A stretch of 59,726 bases of DNA from Chaetoceros tenuissimus (Eukaryota > Bacillariophyta > Thalassiosirophyceae > Chaetocerotales > Chaetocerotaceae), in the NCBI GenBank assembly GCA_021927905.1, contig BLLK01000076.1, positions 1 through 59,726 on the forward strand, read 5' to 3'. This document shows positions 52,909 through 59,726 of the stretch, one piece after another (position 1 is the stretch's first letter; each line of letters opens with the position of its first letter). Position numbers and translations under genes: made by a program. Under the pieces are notes generated by a model, which was not told the DNA's origin, searched no databases, and saw nothing but the letters and a program-made list of their open reading frames with translations.

Positions 52909-53122
52909 GCAGAAGACAGTAGCTTGGGTAGGAGACGTTTTCTTTCTCAAAAGGGGGGCATCAATAAGACCTTGAATCAAAATGTCAAGATCTAGATCAG
53001 GATCGCCGAATTTCGGATGGCCTGGAGGAATTGTCACTTTTTTGGAAATTGGAGAAATGTCTCGGTTTCACCCGACTGCCTTAGAAGAGGGAGAACTTTT
53101 CATGATGACCCGAACAGGCCCA
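52909..53122 (+). promoter_or_regulatory. Upstream repeat of the DUF616 gene
   Basis: Second copy of the 47846-48060 block, differing by a few bases, about 136 bp before the DUF616 start. It ends at CCCGAACAGGCCC, after which the sequence is unique. Confidence 0.6.
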
Positions 53123-53594
53123 TTTTGCACATACAGTTCAATAGGGAAAAGAAAGAGAAGCGAAGGAGGTGAAAGTGCAAACTACGATGCAGGTAGAATA
53201 TCTTTTGAAACGTCTGCTAACGTCTAGGTGTCAGATTTTGAAAGTTTGAAAAAATGACGCACAATCCATACTCTAATACATCTACTACCTACAGAAAAGA
53301 TTCTAGAGATATGATTGGAAGTCTCGAACTTGAAACAAGTGACGTATATCGAAAAGGAACGGCTGACAGACGGAAGAAGGAATTGAAACGAATGACGTGT
53401 TACAAGCAGAGCCATTGAAATTGTAAGATGTCAGAAAGAGGTGTCAGTTAGAAGGTCTTTACTTTACTTCAGCAGTGTGCTCATAGAAAGTCGAAATTCA
53501 GTTGTGTGGAAGAATAGCTATCTTGTACTGGAACTGGAAAGAAAATTTTTCACTTTCTCCAAACTAATCTAATTTCAAATTCAATCGCTACACC

Positions 53595-55754
53595 ATGTCT
53601 TTGTTCGCTGATTTCATTCCTACCGGCCCAGGTAAGCAACCTGCTAAAGTGCGTGGGGGGGGAAGGGATGATGATGATGATGATGATGATAATGTCAGTC
53701 CTTTCTCTGATTCTTGGACGGAGGCAGGGTCTGCAAACACTGCCCCTCCAGTCAGATACGGACTCTGTGTAGCGCTAGTCAATGATCTCGGAGCCTTGTG
53801 CTGTGGGAGAATTGGCAACAATGGGAATGTCTTCTGTGGAGCGGTCGGCTCGAAGGGATGCCCAACCAGCCATGAGAACAAGGTGGCAGTTCTGGAGGCC
53901 CGCAAAGCTACAGGTGCTGCTGCCTTGTACTACATGTCTAAATCTTCTGCTAAGATCAAGCTTGCTGTTGATCCGATGCTGGATGCTGCTAACTTGGATA
54001 CCATGGAGATTGCGGGACTCCTTCAGGCCAACTTCAAGGATCAAGGAGATTGGATGCATGAAGTTGAGGCTAGAACTGAAGCTCTATTGACTGGTGTCTC
54101 TCTTGCTATTGCTAGATCTACCGTCAAGAAACCTGCCGTGTTCAGCAAGATGGACGATGAAGAGGATATGGAGGACGTTGCTCATGGACTGACTGACATG
54201 TTCGATAAAGCTGCTCTTAATTCACCTGAGAGAGTGAGTGACCAGAAACCAGCTGCTATCGAGCCCAAGGAAGAAGGATGGTTGACGTTAGTGGACAAGC
54301 AGATTGAAGCGTGGATGAGTTCTGCTAATCAAAAGCTCGAGAAAGATGTCGAAGATCTTACTACCAAGTATCAGCTGCTTTGTACCCAGGTGGGAAATCC
54401 AAGTGTTCACCTCGCAAGAGCAGGGCAATCTATTTGGGAAGCAATCGAAGATACAGGTGCTCCGGATCTCATGAAGGTAGTACAAGATCCTGTCAAGCTC
54501 AAGGATCTGCAAGAGGCTGTATTTCAGAATCAAGACTTCAAGAAGTATCTCAAATCTACTAAGGATACGGTTCAGAGCATCACCGACAGAATCAGTAAAT
54601 TGGAGCTGGCTAATGCGAACCGGTCTGCTGCCCCTGCTACTGCTACTTCTCTTTTTGACAGCTTTCATGTTGGAGTCGCGGCACCACCACCAGCTGCAGC
54701 TCCGAATGGAGATACTCTGGCAAAGTTAGCTCAGAAGGTAGCAGATCTTGAACGAGCTAAGAATGGAAATTCTTCTAGAGGAGAGATCACTGTGGTATTC
54801 AAGGATCGGGTATTCACTTCAACTAAAGATGTGCGTTCAGCTTTCAGAATGAATCCTACATCTACTTCTCTGGTACGTCCGTCGATGGTCTACGACGCTT
54901 ACATCCTCTTCGACCTTGTAGCCGACAGAGTATTTGGCTATCCAGACGAGAGGAAGTTCTCTCCAGATAAAGCTCACAGGCTTAACAGGAGCGTCAAGGA
55001 CTTGTTGCATATCCAGTCATCTACCTTGAGTGGGCTACCTAACTTCTTCGATGGATCAAAGAGCTCAAAGATCTTCATGGATGGTAGTATTAAAGGATCA
55101 AAGGCGAGCGTGTTCTCTAACATCAAGTCCCATGATATTTGGGGACCTATGGGGACTCCAAACAATTGTGTCAGGGTGGCTGCAGAAAGGGCCTTGGATT
55201 CCATCAAGCTGGAATACTTGAACAATCCCAGGGAAGGTTTGGATGCTTCGGTCACTGTACTATTGGATTCCATGCTGGTACGCTCTGTTGAATTCGTCAA
55301 GGCTGTGTTTCTCTTTCTCTCCAACGAGTATGAAACACTAAAGCTGTACTTCAGTGAGGGAGACAAGTGCTGGAATTTCCTATGCAATTGTGTAAAGCAA
55401 GTGTTCTCCAGTGAATTCCATGTTGCTAGAGCTGTCTCCAGCTCCGCGGATCATATGAACTGCGACGGAACTAACGTGAATGTGATTTGGACAGCACTGC
55501 GTACTATTTCTATCCAAGAAGACTTTCTTCGCGTGGGCTTTGAGAATCATTCTGGTTTGTCTAGCGCATACTCCCGCTTTATGCTCACCCATATGCCAAA
55601 CAAGGCTGTCACCAAGCTACAGACTGAGATGGAGGGCACGGTGAAGAAGGTAAAGGCAATCGAGGAGAAGTTGACAAAGGTAGAGGGTTTGGCAAACTCG
55701 GCTATTTCCAAGGCTGCAGCAGCAGGCGGAGGAAAGAAGAAGAAGGAGACCTGA
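53595..55754 (+). CDS. DIRS-like element ORF1 (gag-like)
   Basis: 719 codons from ATG 53595. Features include a run of eight Asp (about residues 25-32), a Cys-rich segment (CCGRIGNNGNVFCGAVGSKG, about 74-93), and a coiled coil around 285-385. A conserved-looking globular part covers about 395-680 (VFKDRVFTSTKDVRSAF, TLKLYFSEGDKCWNFLC). A second coiled coil with a Lys-rich tail (AAAAGGGKKKKET) follows. It would package element RNA. It ends in TGA (55752-55754), and the pol frame continues in the same phase. Confidence 0.7.
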   Translation: MSLFADFIPTGPGKQPAKVRGGGRDDDDDDDDNVSPFSDSWTEAGSANTAPPVRYGLCVALVNDLGALCCGRIGNNGNVFCGAVGSKGCPTSHENKVAVLEARKATGAAALYYMSKSSAKIKLAVDPMLDAANLDTMEIAGLLQANFKDQGDWMHEVEARTEALLTGVSLAIARSTVKKPAVFSKMDDEEDMEDVAHGLTDMFDKAALNSPERVSDQKPAAIEPKEEGWLTLVDKQIEAWMSSANQKLEKDVEDLTTKYQLLCTQVGNPSVHLARAGQSIWEAIEDTGAPDLMKVVQDPVKLKDLQEAVFQNQDFKKYLKSTKDTVQSITDRISKLELANANRSAAPATATSLFDSFHVGVAAPPPAAAPNGDTLAKLAQKVADLERAKNGNSSRGEITVVFKDRVFTSTKDVRSAFRMNPTSTSLVRPSMVYDAYILFDLVADRVFGYPDERKFSPDKAHRLNRSVKDLLHIQSSTLSGLPNFFDGSKSSKIFMDGSIKGSKASVFSNIKSHDIWGPMGTPNNCVRVAAERALDSIKLEYLNNPREGLDASVTVLLDSMLVRSVEFVKAVFLFLSNEYETLKLYFSEGDKCWNFLCNCVKQVFSSEFHVARAVSSSADHMNCDGTNVNVIWTALRTISIQEDFLRVGFENHSGLSSAYSRFMLTHMPNKAVTKLQTEMEGTVKKVKAIEEKLTKVEGLANSAISKAAAAGGGKKKKET

Positions 55755-55772
55755 GAGGTTGGGGTCAATGAA

Positions 55773-58700
55773 GTGCAAGTAAGATTAGAGGAAGAGTGTA
55801 GTGGCATTAAATTAATTACACCTGTCAACACTCCTCTTTTCATATTTGCACAACATTGGCCCTCATTGGCCTTCAGTAGTGTGTCACTAGGTTGTAAAAA
55901 CCTAACGACGGTAGTAGATGACATCACATTGCAAGGCAAGTTGGAGTTAGAAAAATCACAAATTGGGGTTACAGTTTGTAGGAGGAATGAAACTCTACGG
56001 GCATTGCATGCATTCAAGGGATCTTGCTGGGTAATGTTACAAGGCTCAGTCAATTACCTTGTACAAATTCTCTCTGCTTTACCTCAGGAGATGGCTTCGC
56101 AGGCGGTGGTTCTCATAACTAATGGCAACAGGAGAAGACTGAGAGACTTTGGTTTGAATGAGGATGTGGGTGGAGCATTGGATCACGTATGGTGGATTGG
56201 ATCAGCCCAAGAACTGCACATTCCAGCTGCTAAGGTGCATGCACAACTGAGAGATATGCTAAAGTGTACGGAGGAAGGAAGCTTCTACTCTGGCGATATG
56301 AATACTCCAGCATATATTCCCTTGGCTAGAATAAATGATCCTGTGATCTGTCCTTCGGTGTTAGTAAGATCTGGGAAGGTGAGGCGAAAGATAACTTCTG
56401 CTGAAGCTTTAGATCTGTACGATGTTGAAGTGCAGTACCAGCATTTCACATCTATAGATTTCAAGAAGCAAGCACCTGGAAAAATCACGTATGGGTTGAT
56501 GGAATCGGTGTTGAAAGCTAGAAGTGTATTGAGTAAGAAGCGTGAAGTAGAGGACACCGGCAGTGATGTACCTTCGGCTAAGAAGGCAAGGGTAACGCAG
56601 ATACTGGTAGAAGAAGATCCGCAGATCGAGGATGTAAGGGAGGATCCAACAGTCAAGAGTGCCAAGGCAACCAAATCAGATGATGCCGAGGTTCAAGTGG
56701 ACATTTGGAACAGACGAATGTTTCAAAAGTGTTTGAGTGTTACCTATCAAGCGGATAAGCATGCTAAGATGTGTGATATGCTGCGAAGAGTTATGCTACG
56801 TTTCTATCAGAGAAAGATCTACGCAAGCTTTAGAAAATACCTACACAAGGAGCATGGTGCTAAGGCAGTCTCAAGATACCATCAACTCAAGCAGAACAAG
56901 AAAAAGAAGCTATCTGAGTTGGAGAAGGATATCATCGTAGGAACAGATGCAATTCGTAGAGCCTCGGAAGCTTCATACTGGGAGTGGACTAGTGGTTCTA
57001 CACTGTTCTTTTGGCGGTGGCCGGAGTGCTATCAACAGGAAGTAAGGGACGGTTTGGCTGTGACTTTGCTAGACAAGCCACCTGTTTACTGGAAGAAATC
57101 CAGATGGCCAGAGGATGATAAACAGCTGGAAGCTATGCGGAAGAAGATCAAAAAGGTAGCGGATAGAGGCTATATCAAAGATGGAGAGGTGGACAGTTTG
57201 ATTTCATTCTTTGCTGTACCAAAGGGTGAAGAAGACATAAGAATGGTGTATGATGCCACCAAGTGTGGCTTGAACGAGGTTATCTGGTCACCAAACTTCT
57301 TTCTACCTACTGTAGCAACGGTGGTACGAAGCGCTACTCCAGATACTTTCTTTGGTGACATAGATTTGGGGGAGATGTTTCTCAACTATTTCTTGGATGA
57401 GGATCTTAGATCAAGTGCTGGGGTGGATGTGACAAACATTGCTGATCTGCTTGAGGTGGAGGTTCCAGAGGGGAAGAGACTGATCATGCGATGGGAGAGG
57501 AACCTCATGGGGCTAAAGAGTTCTCTGTATAACTGCATCAGAACCTTTTTGTGGAGCGAAGACTTCATTCGTGGAGACAGAAAAGACAGCAACAATCCTT
57601 TACGGTGGGACACAGTAGTCACTAACTTGCCTGGCTCAGCTGATTATGATCCTACAAAGCCTTGGATCTACAGGTGGGATGAAACTAACAAGAGAATTGC
57701 TGCTTCCTTTTGTTCATATGTGGATGACATTCGTACTTGGGCTCAAGGTGAAGACCACTGCAACGAAGCAACTCGTACCATAGCTGCAAAGATTAACTAT
57801 CTAGGTCAGCAAGATGCGCCGCGTAAAAGGAGAGAAGTGAGTCAGGCACCTGGAGCATGGGCTGGAGCTACAGTAGAAACAGTAGCTGGAGAAGGAGTCT
57901 ACGCTTCTATACTTCCGGAGAAGTGGAACAAAGCTAGAGATATTGTGGAAAAGTGGCTAAGATGTGCTCCAGAGGAGGAGGAAGAGGACTGGAAGGTGAA
58001 CCGGAAGGAGTTGGAGAAGGATACTGGTTTCTTGATTCATGTATGCTTAACCTTTGAAAATTTCAAGCCTTACTTGAAGGGTTTCTACAACACCCTTAAT
58101 GGCTGGAGATGGGATAGGGACTCAGACGGTTGGAAGAGAAGCAATAAAGACTGGAAGCAGTATTGGGAAGATTTGGAAGCAGGAGATGGAACTACCAATG
58201 GTGTTGAATGGACCAACATTGGAAGTAGGGCGGAGCACTGGTCAGATGTAAAGTTCATGTTGAAGGAAGAACATCAAGATGACAATGCGCCTGTGTTTGT
58301 GAAGGGGGTACCTCGCTTCAAGCAAGATCTTAGAGTGCTTAGTAAGTTGCTAGAGTCAGAAACACCAAGTAAAAGACTCATAAGAGGTAGCAAAATCTGG
58401 GAGATAATCTACGGCTTTGGAGACGCGAGTGGATCCGGCTTTGGTATGTCATGGGAAAAAGACTGCAAGGGCGAGACTACAGGCAGATCAAGCATCTCTT
58501 ACAGATTTGGAAGATGGGGAAGTGATATGGATGATTCTAGTTCTAATCTCCGCGAGCTGAAAAACCTAGTTCAGACGCTGGAGAAGATGGGAGAGAAAGA
58601 GCTAGAAGGAGTGGAGATGTTTCTATTTACGGATAACTCCACAGCTGAAGCAGCCTTTTACAAGGGATCTTCAAGCTCAGAATGGCTGTTTGATTTGGTA

Positions 58701-59561
58701 GTGAGGCTTTCTGTGCTAGAAATGACTCGTAACTGCAAGATACATATCATACATGTAGCAGGCACTAGAATGATAGCGCAAGGCGCGGATGGTTTGAGCA
58801 GAGGAGCTCTAACTGAAGGAGTAATGAAAGGAGAAGCAATGAAATCATTTGTTCCGCTGCATCAGTCAGCCTTGGACAGAGATCCAGCACTGGAACCGTG
58901 GCTACGTGACTGGTTTGAAAGTGCAGGAAGAAATCAAGGCCAAGATTTGGAGTTTCTGTCCATGGAGGACTGGTTTGAGAGAGGTCATGACATTTTGGAA
59001 GGCAGTGTCAACGTAGACGGTCAATGGGTTCCAAATTATGTATCTGGTAATTTTGTATGGTCGCCTCCTCCTAGCTTGGCTTTACCTTGCTTGGAAGAAA
59101 TACGGCGCGCCAGACACAAGAGACAAGAGTCAACTCACATTTTCATTTGTCCCAGGTTGATGACACCTGCATGGAAAAGGCATTTACACAAGGCGGCTGA
59201 TATCATCTTGGAACTTCCCCCTGGTCATGCAGCTTGGAGTGTGAACATGTTTGAACCTTTACTAATAGCAATATTTTTTCCTTTCCTCAACAGTAGACCA
59301 TGGCAACTCAAAGGGTCACCAGCACTTTTGGAATTGGGAAGGAAGGTGCAACAGGTGTTCAAAGGAGACGAAAGCACCAAAAGACATGTTTTGCGGGAAC
59401 TTTGGAATCTCCCGAGAAGGCTGCAAGGAATGTCAGATGAGTTGGTGCTGCGAGTGCTACGTATATCAGGGGAGCCTAGAATTTCATCGAAAGCTACCGG
59501 AAAACGACGAAGGAGCAAAGTGGAAGAAAACAAGCGACTCAAACCGTTTCAATCATGCTAG
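55773..59561 (+). CDS. DIRS-like element reverse transcriptase and RNase H
   Basis: Open for 1262 codons and in the same phase as ORF1, with no ATG soon after the ORF1 stop (the frame opens at 55755; 55773 is GTG). The RT begins with IRMVYDATKCGLNEVIW (about residue 488). It then shows FFGDIDLGEMFLNYFLDED (catalytic Asp, about 528), WERNLMGLKSSLYNC (about 572) and CSYVDDIRTW (about 645). The RNase H has YGFGDASGSGFGMSW (about 880), LRELKNL (about 926), LFTDNSTAEAAF (about 951) and GADGLSRG (about 1005). The C-terminal region contains FICPRLMTPAWKRHL. No chromodomain or DDE integrase was seen. The end overlaps the next ORF by about 180 bp. Confidence 0.8.
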   Translation: MQVRLEEECSGIKLITPVNTPLFIFAQHWPSLAFSSVSLGCKNLTTVVDDITLQGKLELEKSQIGVTVCRRNETLRALHAFKGSCWVMLQGSVNYLVQILSALPQEMASQAVVLITNGNRRRLRDFGLNEDVGGALDHVWWIGSAQELHIPAAKVHAQLRDMLKCTEEGSFYSGDMNTPAYIPLARINDPVICPSVLVRSGKVRRKITSAEALDLYDVEVQYQHFTSIDFKKQAPGKITYGLMESVLKARSVLSKKREVEDTGSDVPSAKKARVTQILVEEDPQIEDVREDPTVKSAKATKSDDAEVQVDIWNRRMFQKCLSVTYQADKHAKMCDMLRRVMLRFYQRKIYASFRKYLHKEHGAKAVSRYHQLKQNKKKKLSELEKDIIVGTDAIRRASEASYWEWTSGSTLFFWRWPECYQQEVRDGLAVTLLDKPPVYWKKSRWPEDDKQLEAMRKKIKKVADRGYIKDGEVDSLISFFAVPKGEEDIRMVYDATKCGLNEVIWSPNFFLPTVATVVRSATPDTFFGDIDLGEMFLNYFLDEDLRSSAGVDVTNIADLLEVEVPEGKRLIMRWERNLMGLKSSLYNCIRTFLWSEDFIRGDRKDSNNPLRWDTVVTNLPGSADYDPTKPWIYRWDETNKRIAASFCSYVDDIRTWAQGEDHCNEATRTIAAKINYLGQQDAPRKRREVSQAPGAWAGATVETVAGEGVYASILPEKWNKARDIVEKWLRCAPEEEEEDWKVNRKELEKDTGFLIHVCLTFENFKPYLKGFYNTLNGWRWDRDSDGWKRSNKDWKQYWEDLEAGDGTTNGVEWTNIGSRAEHWSDVKFMLKEEHQDDNAPVFVKGVPRFKQDLRVLSKLLESETPSKRLIRGSKIWEIIYGFGDASGSGFGMSWEKDCKGETTGRSSISYRFGRWGSDMDDSSSNLRELKNLVQTLEKMGEKELEGVEMFLFTDNSTAEAAFYKGSSSSEWLFDLVVRLSVLEMTRNCKIHIIHVAGTRMIAQGADGLSRGALTEGVMKGEAMKSFVPLHQSALDRDPALEPWLRDWFESAGRNQGQDLEFLSMEDWFERGHDILEGSVNVDGQWVPNYVSGNFVWSPPPSLALPCLEEIRRARHKRQESTHIFICPRLMTPAWKRHLHKAADIILELPPGHAAWSVNMFEPLLIAIFFPFLNSRPWQLKGSPALLELGRKVQQVFKGDESTKRHVLRELWNLPRRLQGMSDELVLRVLRISGEPRISSKATGKRRRSKVEENKRLKPFQSC

Positions 59562-59726
59562 ACCAGGAGATTCTTTTCTGGCTCCATTTCAATGTGACAA
59601 TTGTTGCTTCATGAACCTGTATCTGAGAAATCCTAACCCGCACTCTCCCAGCGATGACATAGCATTGAATTTGATTCGTCGTGCAAATCTTGATATGTTA
59701 TGGGGTAGAGACTCTTCTACCGTGTC
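59386..59726 (+). CDS. N-terminal part of the recombinase-associated ORF, truncated by window
   Basis: This frame is shifted +1 relative to pol and open from 59269; the first ATG is at 59386 and another at 59437. It encodes a Cys-rich stretch (CGNFGISREGCKECQMSWCC), then HARPGDSFLAPFQCDNCCF, NPHSPSDDIALNLIRRANLD and MLWGRDSSTV, where the window stops. The CDNC/IRR-NLD-W block precedes tyrosine recombinase domains in DIRS-type elements. The catalytic R-H-R-Y part would be beyond the window, so the assignment is provisional. Confidence 0.6.
   Translation, partial: MFCGNFGISREGCKECQMSWCCECYVYQGSLEFHRKLPENDEGAKWKKTSDSNRFNHARPGDSFLAPFQCDNCCFMNLYLRNPNPHSPSDDIALNLIRRANLDMLWGRDSSTV

Larger units (their letters stand above)
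53123..59726 (+). mobile_element. DIRS-like tyrosine-recombinase retrotransposon, 3' end outside window
   Basis: Three consecutive plus-strand coding regions: gag-like, reverse transcriptase/RNase H, and the start of a recombinase-type ORF overlapping in another frame. There is no DDE integrase, the RT lies before RNase H, and the third ORF begins with the Cys-rich PFQCDNC block and IRRANLDMLW seen ahead of tyrosine recombinases in algal and oomycete DIRS-type elements. The left border is not defined; 53123-53594 is an untranslated leader with no gene. The coding frames are open, so the copy may be recent. Confidence 0.7.

Overview
The window looks like nuclear DNA of a diatom, probably a repeat-rich accessory or subtelomere-like region. 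Three things suggest this. A Copia element of the CoDi type and a tyrosine-recombinase (DIRS-like) retrotransposon lie at the two ends. The cellular genes have short GT-AG introns of 63-88 nt. They encode Golgi-type proteins of sulfated-glycan metabolism with architectures familiar from diatoms and other stramenopiles. No rRNA, CRISPR or bacterial operon structure is seen. The species cannot be named from the sequence.

Layout. 1-5155: CoDi-like Copia element (gag/PR broken, pol open) inserted into a sulfotransferase gene. 5156-9740: left arm of a large inverted repeat, with the 5' half of that sulfotransferase, a broken J-domain gene and a PAPS-transporter-like gene. 9951-12518: intact three-exon gene fusing a glycosyltransferase-like and a sulfotransferase domain. 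12.5-18.4 kb: a junkyard of gene fragments (glycosyltransferase, DUF616/MUCI70-like, sulfotransferase 3' half, an unknown gene). 18.4-27.2 kb: PC-esterase-like gene, GT32-like glycosyltransferase, and two frameshifted sulfotransferases. 27582-33056: right arm of the inverted repeat, interrupted by two insertions. 32.5-33.7 kb: the fuller copy of the sulfotransferase that CoDi split on the left. 34.3-36.9 kb: repeats and a 1.24-kb TIR element with TA target duplication. 36.95-43.2 kb: purine-rich complex satellite built on a recurrent core with 96-bp periodicity. 43.6-45.8 kb: a small TIR element and fragments of genes found elsewhere in the window. 46.0-47.7 and 50.2-52.8 kb: SGNH/NXPE-like gene and a full-length DUF616 gene. 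53.1 kb to end: DIRS-like retrotransposon cut by the window edge.

How the genes fit together. Almost every cellular gene encodes a type II membrane protein expected in the Golgi. They are sulfotransferases with PAPS-binding loops, a transporter of the family that carries PAPS into the Golgi lumen, sugar transferases, and SGNH/PC-esterase proteins of the kind that O-acetylate or de-acetylate wall polysaccharides. Together they could supply, build, sulfate and acylate an extracellular polysaccharide. Many copies are truncated, frameshifted or duplicated in either orientation. A dispersed repeat carrying the motif AGGATCGCCGAAT or a close variant lies just upstream of several gene starts. The most notable feature is therefore a fast-reshuffling neighbourhood for sulfated-glycan biosynthesis, in which a repeat-bounded PAPS-transporter module is present as two almost identical inverted copies.
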